A DNA stretch of 64,000 bases from Phanerochaete sordida (taxonomy: Eukaryota > Basidiomycota > Agaricomycetes > Polyporales > Phanerochaetaceae): contig BPQB01000001.1 in NCBI GenBank assembly GCA_019973155.2, positions 806,001-870,000 on the forward strand. The letters are read 5' to 3'. A program made the position numbers and the translations under genes. Of the stretch, positions 1 to 10,332 are shown piece by piece. The notes beneath the pieces are model-generated. The model worked only from the letters and a program-made list of their open reading frames with translations. It made no database searches and had not been told where the DNA came from. Position 1 is the stretch's first letter, and every line of letters begins with the position of its first letter.

Positions 1-3000
1 CGGCCTCCGCCTCTGCCTCTCCCACGCGCTCGCGGACATTCTTGCCCTTGCCGATCTCTGCCATCTGCGCCTTCATGTCCTGGTCGAGCTTCTTGAGCTC
101 GTTCTGGATCTCGCGCTTGAGGATGAGCGGGAACTTCGTCCCGAACGAGGCGAGGATCTCGGAGGGCTCGACGTCGTACTCGGCCTGGTAGTCCTGCCGC
201 GGGTAGAAGGAGAGGTCGATGGAGAAGTCTTTTGTCCGAGAGCCGCCGTTTGAGGCCAAGGTCTCTTTCACCGTAACCTTGTCCACGACCTGTGCCAATG
301 TCAGGCGCCCGGCCCTCTTGCAGAACGTATCGATGTCCTTGAGCGAGACGCCCTGCCGAACGGCCATGGTCATCGATGGGGTTTTGGGCTTGCGCGAGGC
401 GGTCATGACAATCTCTCGGAGACGGGGGATACCAAGGGTAACGTTGGCGGCACCATGTCCTAGTAGGTCGAGTGAGTGCTGGGGCTGATCTCCGCTATCG
501 ATGGAACTTACCAGCAAAGTGGAAGGTATTAAGAGTCATCTGTGTCGAAGGCTCGCCGACACTATCATGGCGGTCAGCAAACGTCGTCCCGGCGACCGAA
601 GAGGGAAGACGAAGGACACACCCTTGGGAAGCCAGCAGACCGACCGCCTCGCCCGGATCAACGAGGCTGCGCATGTACTTCACGTTCATAAGGAGCTTGA
701 AGTGCCGTGAGTGGATGTACGGGGTGCGCATCTTGATGTTCGCATCTCGCTGGGTCTTCTCCTTGAGCTGCTTCGTGTACTCCTCGACCTTCTCTGCGAA
801 CTTCTCGGACGTGCTGCCGAGGAAGCGCGCGGGGTTGTAGATGGACAGCGTGGGCTCGTCGAGCTCGAGGCCTTTCCGCTTGCTCTTCAGGATGTGCTTC
901 ATGTGATCGGCGGCGAGCTTCTGGTCGATGTGCGACACGACGGCAGAGGGATTGAACTTGTTCACCGCGGAGTCCTCGTTGTGCGCGAAGAAGTCGAACT
1001 GGTACAGGTGCTTCTGTTTCGTGACATCCATACCGTCACCGCCGTAGTGGAACTGGTAGAGCGAGCCGTCGCTGCCACGCACGCTGTTGTCGTAATGGAC
1101 GCGGATGCCCTCGAGATGCTTGATGAGACAGCGCTGGAGGTATCCGGAACGTGACGTCTTGACTGCGGTATCAATGAGACCTTCACGGCCGGCCATACAG
1201 TGGAAGAAGAACTCCTGCGGCTTAACACCGGTCAAGAAGCGACTAGCGACGTAGCCACCGGCGATGGCTCGCGTCTCGAACGGCTTGAAGGACGGCAGCG
1301 TCTTGCCGCTGACCATGACCGGGACACGCCGACCCTCGAGCTCCTGCTGGCCGAGGGCGCAGGAGATCTGCTGGGCATTGACTGCGCTGCCCTTCGCGCC
1401 AGACTGGGTCATGGCCTGCATGTGATTGTGAGGGAACTGGCGCAAGAGGCCGTGGGGCATAACGGCGTCCGCGATGGACTTCGTGAGCTTGGCGAGCTTG
1501 CTCTTGACGGTCATATCGAGGCCTGCCATCTTGTTGTCGTCGCGAAGCACGTCTTCGAGCAGCGCCCGCAGCTGGGCAGGCTTCTCGCTATCTGGGGTAG
1601 ACGCGAGAGACGGGAAGTTCTCGATAGCTCCTTCCGTGCCGAGGTTCGCGCCCTTGCGAATGAGCTCCTTGCGGCTGGCGTTCCCCTCGGGAGTGAGCGC
1701 CAAGTCGTCCATCCGGCAGGTGAACGCACGGTGCTGCAGGAACTTTGTGAACAGGCGGCTGAGCACGCCCAGCAGAGTGCCGGCGACATCGGCGCCGTAG
1801 AGCTCGTAGACAGAGTGGACGAGGCCATAGTCCGTCGCACCAAACGCGGATTTGTCGAGAACACCACAGAGGAGCTCGCCATCCATGAAAATGACAGTGT
1901 CCTCCTTCGAGTCCTTGCCCCACAGCTGACCAGGCACCTTGGCCTTCGCGGTCAGATTGAGGCCTTTGGCGTTACTCGGGGTAAGATTGAGCATGACGGT
2001 AGAAATCTTACGGACAGCATCAGACTGGGGTCACATTCGTTGGAAGATAGAACTCACGATCTGCTTGCCCGTCCAAAGGGGTCGAGGCTTCCAGATTGTG
2101 GGCGGCAGCGTCACCAGACGTCCGCTGTGATGGCCCGAGGAACCTTCTGGTCGGAGCGCACCATAAAGCAATTGGAAATATTCCTCGCGGCTGAAGAATG
2201 TGTCTTGCGCAGTCATCCAGACACCGGCGACTACGTGATCTTGGATAAGACCACGGAGCGGCTTTCCTGACGTTGGGACCAAGTATTGGTTATCGGTGTT
2301 AGCTATCATCATAGCTTCTGCGCGGGCCACCTGATTCTCTGCATAGGGTGTGAGACTGAGGCCGTAAGGCAGTGCGTCATGAGAACTCACGGGGGAAATG
2401 AATATTCATTTCTGCATTCCGGCGTCAGTATAGGCCCGATACTCGCAGAGCTGAGTTACATACCATCACCATCGAAGTCGGCTGGAAAACGATTCTGGGT
2501 CAGCGGCCGAGACAAGAAGAGAAGATGCTCGCTTGTTCTTACCGTTATACGAATTGCTGCCATCACGCCATTTAGTACACAGCTGAATTAGATCTGACGA
2601 TAAAGTACCCACCAGTTGGCGTAATGCATCCGGATGGTCTTCTCGCCCTGGAGCACCTTGGCCTTGTGCACCATCATACTCGGCTTGTGCAGGGTCGGCT
2701 GGCGATTGAGAATTAACTGGTCTCCGTCACGGAGATGCCGGTAGACCTTCTTGTTGACGGAGGCCGTACGCGTCTGCAAGCCAGACCGCGAGGACCCACG
2801 GTCGCCTTCCTGCGGCGTCAAGAGCTGGTTGGCGATGGCTGTACGTTGTTCCACCGAGAGCTTCTCCTGTTCCCGCGATCGCGTCAGAGAAGCTCGAACA
2901 GGAGTGAATGATGCTAACCAGGAACTGCAGGTGTCCGTCCTCGTACTCGACCATCGTAGCGCCGGGGTAGCTGCGAGGGCCCGCGATAACCAGGGCCCGC

Positions 3001-4834
3001 ATTTCGTGGAAGTTCGCAGGCGTCACGGGCTCAGGGAACGTGAGCTTGCGTGCGAAGACGGGCGGAATGCCAATCTCATTAGGCTCGATGTTGACGTCGG
3101 GGGAGATAACAGAGCGTGCCGCGTAGTTGACACGCTTGCCCTAGTAGAACGGTCAAGACCATGGCGTGCGAGAGGAAGGCAAGCGTGAATCATACCATCA
3201 TGTGCTTTCGGAAAAGACCTTCTTTCTTCTCCAGCAGCTGCTTCACGCCGGGAGGCGGAAGCTTACCCTGGCGGACGGGCTGAGGGTTTTTGCTGCTGTC
3301 AATGAAGCTATTGACATGGACTTGAAGCTGGATGAGATTGTCCAGAAGCTGCTGGAGGAGTTTATTCTTGGTCGCCTCATCAGCCGTCGAGCCCTTCTCG
3401 TGGGCTGCTTGTAGGTTTTGGCTCAGCTCGCGCAGAGTGTACGACGCCGTCAGCACACGCGTCAAGAGCTCGTTCTGAGGGTGTTCGAACAGCATGTCGT
3501 TCATCTTGGCTGGAGGACGGAAGCGGGTCGGCGTGACAGGAAGAGCCTCGAGGAAGAACATGTCAGCTGCGGCCAAGGAAAGCCTGTGCGGTGTAAGAGG
3601 GGCGAAGGGGCCGTGGCGACCAAATAGCAGGGAGCACATCACAGGCTCATTATCGAATAATCGTCGTAAATGCGCACGGCACTCGATGGGCGCCATCACC
3701 CGCTCGTTACGCCCGCGGGAGGTCTTGACCTTGCCGCTCGCAGACTTCGGCATCTGGTGCTTCGAGACGGTCGGTGCTTGCTCCTCATTCTCTGACCAGA
3801 CGTCGTCGCCATCCGTCTCGGGCTCCGAGTCGGAAGCTTCATCTTCGTTTGCGTGCGAATAGGATGATGAGTCTGCTGACCGAACGCCACGGCTCGCGCG
3901 CTCAGCCTCGAGGACATTGGGACGCTTAAGGCCGATGATGTCGTGCTGCGCCTTCTGCTTCACGGAAAGGTCGTATTCGATTATCTTCGTGTGACCCTCC
4001 TTGCGGAATGTGTAGCCATGCCTAGAAGCACAGTTCATTTACTCAAGCGAGAGGGGCAAAGCCGAAAGGACTCACGCGCCACAACTTGGGTTCTGGCACT
4101 TCTTCGTAATGGTCGCCTTCAGGAACTCGTGAATGACGTTCTTGCGTTCCTGGTAGACCTGGGTGTCCTTGTAGTCGTCGCGCTTGCTTGAGGAGGCGCC
4201 AGCAAGGTGTGCGGCTACGAACGCGTTTACGCGCATCTGGTAGTCTTCGAAGGTCTCGGTCGGCTCGTCATCATCGTCTGCTTCCAGCTTGCCCTTCTTC
4301 TCGGCGTTAACCCGGAGGTCATCCAGCATCTTGGCAGGAAGTAGGAGGCCATGGTCCAACAGCCGCAGCTTCCCCTCGAATTTGCATATCTGCCGTAGGT
4401 CGCGTCAAGGGTAGAGCATGGCGGCATGTGTCCGGTACGCACCATGTACCGGTTCGCCTTGTACTTGTGGCAGAAGAGACACGTGCCGCGGAGGACGTCG
4501 TACATCTTGCCCATGAACAGCGGGTGGAACACAGGCGCAGGCAGCTCGATATGTCCGTAATGACCAGGGCAGGTAAAGTAGGACAGGCGGCATGTCGCAC
4601 AACTGACGGGAATGAGCGCAGGCGCGGCACACGACCAGGTAGGACTCACATGTCCTGCTTGTCGCTGGGCCCGAGTGCCGCATCATAGAGACCGCCAGCG
4701 GTAGGCCGGTTGAGCTCGTCGAGGAGATTGGGGTTGACTATTTGCTTGACGGAGATGCGCCGGACATCGTCGGTGGAGAGGAAGGAGAAGGAGATGCTCT
4801 GGACGGTGGCGGGAAAAGAGTGTGCGATGTTCAT
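1..4834 (-). CDS. RPA190: RNA polymerase I largest subunit (A190), 3' part outside the window
   Basis: This is the largest catalytic subunit of RNA polymerase I, which transcribes 35S rRNA in the nucleolus. The start at 4834 gives [12 protein letters not shown]. Splicing then yields the zinc-binding clamp (CATC, then [11 protein letters not shown]), an acidic stretch, the template-binding region [12 protein letters not shown], and the metal-binding loop [15 protein letters not shown], whose three aspartates hold the catalytic magnesium. Downstream come the bridge-helix and jaw regions; the last visible residues ([16 protein letters not shown], then a lysine/glutamate-rich helix) belong to the C-terminal third, so the stop lies left of base 1. 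The acidic insert [17 protein letters not shown] near 3780-3860 suits A190 better than the Pol II or Pol III homologues. The gene has many short introns. The active-site loop is built from micro-exons at 2543-2556, 2464-2481 and 2391-2411. Identity is very secure; exact exon ends elsewhere are less so. Confidence 0.95.
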
Positions 4835-5138
4835 GGCAGCGTCGGGTGCTCAGGCAGGCGTAGAGCGACCAGCGAGGCGGAGACCCTCGAGCACAGCGAC
4901 CTTAGCGAATTCGAGGATCCCTACTCCGGGCGCTTACACAGCGCTCACCAAAATTTCGGCTGCCGCCCGCGCCACGTGGGGGAACGCGATCGAATTGGCG
5001 CGCGCCGCGACGTCTATCACTCAAGCGCCCAGGCCAAAGCGTCCCGCCACAATTCCAGCCAAATATTCCTCGCGAGTCCAGCACGTCCGAGGTTTAGTGT
5101 ACAAGCTCCAGAGTCAACATCGTACAACAGCAGGCGTG
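4835..5138. other. Upstream region of RPA190
   Basis: About 300 bases lie between the RPA190 start codon and the stop of the next gene on the same strand. It must hold the RPA190 promoter and the 3' end of the Laa2-like gene. I see no reading frame with recognisable protein and no clear TATA box. Confidence 0.5.
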
Positions 5139-6343
5139 CTACACCATACCGCTTCCACGGCGCAGTGGTCCGGTGCCTGTCCGCTTTCCCGTCTTGATTT
5201 TCTGCGCCTCCCCTACCAGCTCGCCGATGACCTTGTTGTACGTCTCCGAGTCTTGCTGCAGTGCGTCTCGCGTTTGCAAAAGATATGTTAAGAGTGCAGA
5301 GGTATGCGCAGTCTGCTCCTTGAAGTCGGCGACATACTTGTTGAGCCTATCCGTCGGGACAAGCAGCAGGTTGTCTGTGGTCCGAGTCAGCTTGACAAGA
5401 GATATCCGTCAGGACTGAGACGCACCTGTGTCGATTGCCAGAAGCTCCTCAATCTTCGTCTCGTCGAGCTCTGGTTGTGGACCGAGCCTCGTCTGTGCAG
5501 CTGCCAGAGCAGTGCTCCGCACTCCAGGCTGGGGTGTCCCTGAGCGCGGTGTGCCTACCCGCGATGCGGGCCCCGCTGGTCTTGGTATAGGTGCACTGTA
5601 ATGCGCAGGAGGCGCAGACATCGGCCGCGTATGTATCTCGAGCGTCGGCAGCTTCGGACCTGCCTTCGGCAGCACTTCGTCTAGGTTCACGGGGATGCCG
5701 AGGGTAATGAGGTGCTGTCTCCGAATACGCGACCGCGTCCAGTTCACGGGCTTGAAGGTCGGCTGGGTTGCAGGTAGAAGTAGATCATATAATTGACGAC
5801 TGGGGCAATCTGCGATTTAAGATACAGACCAAGCCACGCTATGGAACGGAGGAAGTACCTTTCCCTTGTCACCAACACTTGGCTGAGCCCTTCGGATTGG
5901 CGGATTGGCTCCTCTGAGAAGAAGGATGGATTGTCCCCTGTCCATAGTGGCGCGAGGACACTATCAATTTGCTGCTGTATATCGTCTCTGCTGGATGTGG
6001 GATCGACTTGCAAGGGCTGCCAACCGCTGGCGGGACGCGGAGTCAATGTGCTTTCTTGGAACGAATTGTCTTCAAAAGCGGGCACGTCGGCTGCGCTGGC
6101 GACCTCTCCGAAATCGCCAAAGTCTCCGAAATCGTCGTCCGCGCCCTCGTCAGACGCGGCAATGGTCTCCGCTGGCGTGCCGAAGTCGTCAAAGTCATCA
6201 AAGCCATCCGTCGAGGAGGACGGCGCAGGAGACGGCTCAGAGAAGGATGGGGGAGCGAGGGACACGGAAAGGCGTTCAGATGCACCCCATACTGAGGCAC
6301 CGATGTCGAGGTCGTCGTCCATGTCGACGTGGAGTGAGTGCAA
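5139..6343 (-). CDS. Laa2-like (DUF5102) clathrin/AP-1 accessory protein
   Basis: A protein of roughly 370 residues. The N-terminal third is acidic and carries repeated DFGDF/DDFDDFG motifs, the type that binds the gamma-ear of the AP-1 clathrin adaptor. The middle has a block ending in NWTRSRIRRQHLITLG and IPVNLDEVLP, which I recognise from the fungal YBL010C/Laa2 family. The last exon (about 5139-5379) encodes a helical, probably coiled-coil tail from LLLVPTDRLNKYV to GPLRRGSGMV. The expected role is helping AP-1 and its partner Laa1 load at the Golgi and endosomes. The start is either 6343 (MHSLHVDMDDD) or 6322 (MDDDLDIG). The intron near 5745-5790 is uncertain: the option that keeps frame is only about 38 bases with a weak donor. 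It is divergent from the Rrn11-like gene. The family call rests on remembered motif similarity. Confidence 0.6.
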
Positions 6344-6453
6344 TGAGCCAGCCAGGCTCCGGCAACGAGTAACAGGGCGCCTCCTCGCAAATCACTCCGC
6401 TCGCGTCCAGATGAGGCAGACGTCGGCGGCCCCGACTTTGATCCAGACCCTTG

Positions 6454-7292
6454 ATGTCGTCTGACCCGTACAAATTCTTGTTCTCCTATCCCGACGCAAA
6501 GCAGACACTCTCGGCACGCAAAGTGCATATACGCAGGCTCTATGACATCCTCGAGCTCAGCATACACCGCAGCGACTTCGTACGCGCGAAGAAGGCGTGG
6601 TCCATCCTCGTGCGCTGCAAGGAGGTCAACTGGAGGGTAATGTGGAGGACAGGCGCACTGCTCGTCGGCAAGCACGACGACCCTGTTGCAGCGGCCAGAG
6701 AGCGTCTGGAATATCTCACCACGATGATGCTTCAGCATCCCGAAGCCGTACGTCCCTTCCGTGCCACGCATAGGAACAACAATAGCCTGACATCCGCCTA
6801 GAGGGAGTCTGTCATTCAGGAAATGATACTCCAACTCGTAGCGTCCCGTCAGTACAGGCGGGCCCTGGATGAGCTCGAGCTGTACGTTCCGTCTGGCTTC
6901 CGCCTCGTCTTCGCTGACATCCAACCAGGTACCTCCCATCGCCACCATTCCAGGAGAACTCGGTGCTCCACGCTTACGCGGGACTCATTTGCCTCTATCT
7001 CGCGCAACCGAACCGAGCCGCGGACGTGTCGAGCGAAGGCCGCTCACTCCGCGATGCCCAGCAGTACCTCGATCGCGCGCGGTACCTGGACCCAAATAAC
7101 CTGGTCGCAGCGGCCTGGTCGGATGCCGTACGTCGCCACGCCACATTCAGCGGCGTGCCGCGCCCTCACAACCTTCACGCACAGATCCCGCAGCTCAGCA
7201 CGTCGGCCGATGATCGCATTACCCCAGTCTCGGACGACGAAGACATGACGTTGGACGGCGCGGGCCAGCGGGTCAAGCGTGCGCGCACGTAG
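6454..7292 (+). CDS. RRN11: RNA polymerase I core factor subunit, Rrn11-like
   Basis: A small helical protein starting MSSDPYKFLFSYPDAKQ. The motif LYDILELSIHRSDFVRAKKAW followed by ILVRCKEVNWR resembles the repeat region of fungal Rrn11, the core-factor subunit that helps recruit RNA polymerase I to the rDNA promoter. Introns at about 6749-6801 and 6881-6929 join the frame into ELYLPSPPFQENSVLHAYAG and then LYLAQPNRAADVSS, with two TPR-like helices. A possible third intron (7128-7184, 57 bases) has good borders, is a multiple of three and contains no stop, so both forms are open. The protein ends acidic then basic (DDEDMTLDGAGQRVKRART). The TTG at 6451 is open but ATG 6454 is preferred. Its neighbours, the Pol I largest subunit and Rix1, fit a role in rRNA synthesis. 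Moderate confidence: the family is poorly conserved. Confidence 0.6.
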
Positions 7293-7377
7293 TCTATCGG
7301 CCAGCCGTGAACTATAACCAGAATAGCAAGTCGTTCTGCGCTACCACAGCAGCGGCCCCCACATGCCCAACTACGCG

Positions 7378-10081
7378 CTACTCTTCTTCCGAGTCTGAGC
7401 CGAGATCGATTCCAGGCATCGGCTCGTCCTCGTCCTCCTCGTCCTGCACGGGCGCAGGCACGGTCCGGGGTTCAGCAGGCACCTGCGGCGATACCCGCGC
7501 AGCGGCGACAGATGGGACGATCCTCGACGGGGATGGGAGCGGCTCCGGCGCGCGGGGAAGCGTAGAGGGGCCCGAGAGACGGGAATGGGTAGCCTGAGGC
7601 GTGTCCGTAGATACCGCCTGTACGTTACCCAGGGGTGCCGCAGTCGATGTCACATTTGCTCTTGTGGCGCCATTAGCCGACTGTTCGGCCGCAGCGACAG
7701 CGTGCGCGGCAGTGACGGCCGCGAGGCCAGGGGGCGCCGCTTGTGATCCCGCGAGAGGCAGGACACCGGGAGTGGCGTCAACGGCGACTCCCTCTGCGGC
7801 GTTTGCTGTGGCGCTCGGCGTTGCGGCGTTTGCGGCTGGCTGTGCCTCGTCCATGGTTACCAAGCCCAATCCCTGCCTCGCGTCTTTCTCTTCCTGGCCT
7901 TCCTCGGCGCGGAAAAGCGATAGCGCCTCGACGTGCGGGAGTGCCCTGACCAACGGCGGTAAGCGAGGGTGCAGCATCAGATCGACATCCCGTAAGATAT
8001 CCTATTCGTGTACATGCACGATGTCAGCGGGATGAATTTGCCGTGGAACGAGGGTACTGACGGTGGGCGTAGACCCTTGAAGCGACGTCCCGATTAGGAG
8101 GCCAAGACTCTTGCTCATGGTAGTGGTGGTTCCCGTCCCGATATCGGTGCAAATGCGCTGGACCGCTTCGTAGACTTGGCCATGCAGGCTCAGATCATGC
8201 GAAAATAGGGAAGGCGGGATCTGTGGGAGAGTGATATACAGTGCAATTAGCACGCGTCCGATAATGGACTGTACGGCGGTGTTCAAAGGAGAGTTTTCGA
8301 CCAGGTGGCGAATCACTGCGCAATCTTGTCAGAAATACGACGGGAAGGAATTTCATCGGGAACAATTACCGCCAAGTGCTGCAAGCACAACCTCTCCGTC
8401 TTCCTTACTAGGGCACACGATCTCACGTGTCTTGAAGACTTCGTCACCCTCATAGCCGCGGGTTCTCTTCTTTCCTTTACGACCCTTTGCACCCGAAGTG
8501 TTGGCGTCATCGTCCCGCTGCGCCTGAGACTGCAACGCTAACAGGGTCGACAATGAGGGTAGAACAGCCCGCGCCAGTCGTGACGGCAGCATCGGGTCGC
8601 TCAGGGCAGGGCAGTGGTCGAGCAACGCCGATGCTGCGGAAAGGAAGTGGACGCGCTTGGCTCTAGCATGACATTAATTTCCCTCCATTCTACCGTGCAC
8701 GGATTCACGTACGAAGTATAGCCGCCTTCCAGGTGTCTGACGATATAGAATAGTATTTGCGAAAGATGGGGTGTCAGGTGGATTTGTGCACTTCAGGCAA
8801 GCATCAGGCAAATGTGTATAGATCAAGGACTGGTGTAACACACCATTTCGCCAATCCCATTGTAAGATGACAGCCGTGTTCCCAGATGTAAGGAACGACA
8901 GAAGTCTCCAGAGCGTGGGTGATGGGATCCACATGCCCTTCGGCCTGCGCGTCCGTTGTACATGACAAAAGTGCCACACAAAGCCTCGCCAACGCTCCGA
9001 TAGGCAGCAAGACGGGCCGCGGATTTGACGTCCTGGTAGCTTGTGAGGGGGGCACATCATGAGGAGGAAGACAAGCGTACCGCATCAGATCACACAGGAC
9101 CGTGACAGCAGCTCTGAGTCTATCGAGATGCAATGAGACGGAGATCATCGGGTCGTCCTTCGCCGCGGATTGTTGAAGCTGCTGACCATAGCCTGGGGCA
9201 CATGTCACTTACAGCGTATGGACCCTCTACAACGTGCGTACCAGTGGCTGAGAACGTAGTTCGTAGACTTTGGAGGGCACCCCATGCAAACGAGACTGTA
9301 TCGTCCAAGGACTTCCTCCATTGATTGCCTGCGCCTACCTTCCCGCCCGTGTAATGGAGAACAGAGTACAGAGAAGACGCCGAGTGGAGAAGACGCGTCG
9401 ACATAGGCCTCGGAGCAGCGCCATTGAGGAATCGCAGGGTCAGGTTTGAGAGAGCCTGCAGAAGTGCTCGGTGAAGCGTAGGATAGAGAGGTACAAGATG
9501 AGTCAAGGTTTCGAGGACGAGCACCTATCTGGCTGTCAGAAGCATTCTCAAGACAGACTGCCAGTATTTACTCACTTGGATATCCTCATCTTCCGTTTTC
9601 TCGGCTAGCGGTATGAGAGCTGAGCTGAATTTCGGGACGTTGGGTGTCGCCACCTGGCGCTGGAACTCCGGAAAGTGGACTGCTTCCGCGAAGACAAACC
9701 TCAGCAGCCGTACGACAGCCTTTTGAACAGCAGGGGTTTCATTTTTCTGTAAGTAGCGTTGAATTCTGCTCGCGTGTGGATTGGCATAGTACACACTGAA
9801 AGCGCAGGCAATGCGACGGTGATCCAGCTCTGGGCGCACTCCATCATCAAAGGCCTGGAATAGACAGAAGTTTGTAGGGCAAGGCAAAGTCCCGCCCATC
9901 TTGCAGAAGCGTCCTTGGAGTGCAGCAGGGAGTGTACGCGGGTGGTCCATTTCTGCGTATGAGCGGAAGGCTGAAGCGCTTCGGCATTCAGAGCACTGAG
10001 GATGTAGGGTAGGTGAGACACAGCATGAGCGTCCGAGGCAAGGTGGAGTTGCAGGAGGACCTTGAGGGCGTGGCCGTCCAT
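7378..10081 (-). CDS. RIX1: Pre-rRNA processing protein Rix1 (PELP1 family)
   Basis: This is the Rix1 subunit of the Rix1-Ipi1-Ipi3 complex, which works in ITS2 processing and release of pre-60S particles from the nucleolus. The N-terminal RIX1 domain begins MDGHALKVLLQLHLASDAHA and contains PYILSALNAEALQ, the stretch KWTTRVHSLLHSKDASARWA, and LCLALQTSVYSRPLMMECAQ. Helical repeats follow across several exons. RGYEGDEVFKTREIVCP near 8390-8460 is a second landmark of the family. The C-terminus is alanine/proline-rich and acidic, ending GIDLGSDSEEE. The frame stays open upstream to 10222, but the family normally starts a few residues before the LLQLHLAS motif, so ATG 10081 is chosen. The gene is divergent from SEC10, only 251 bases away. 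Confidence 0.88.
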
Positions 10082-10332
10082 GTCGACAAGCCGCGGAAAG
10101 CGGAACGAAAAGCAGACGAAATTCGCCCGACGCTGAGATCGCGTCGCGTAAGCGCCCATAATACGAGGCGCCCGTGCATTGCTCCGGCCTGTGCGCGGTC
10201 GTGCTACGCGCTTGCTCCCCACCTCCGCTCACGATACCTCGACGACAGGATACCCGGCCTCTGTTTCAAACTGCTACATAATTACTTTACATCGTCACAT
10301 ATGCTCTAAGCCTTAAACCACTTCCCATCACC

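Noticed and set aside
1200..2270. Plus-strand open frame of 356 codons
   Set aside because: It lies antisense to well-supported RPA190 exons, has no recognisable motif and reflects the GC-rich third positions of the real gene.
4835..5138. An additional upstream exon of RPA190
   Set aside because: The MNIA start is typical of the subunit and no in-frame spliceable exon was visible upstream.
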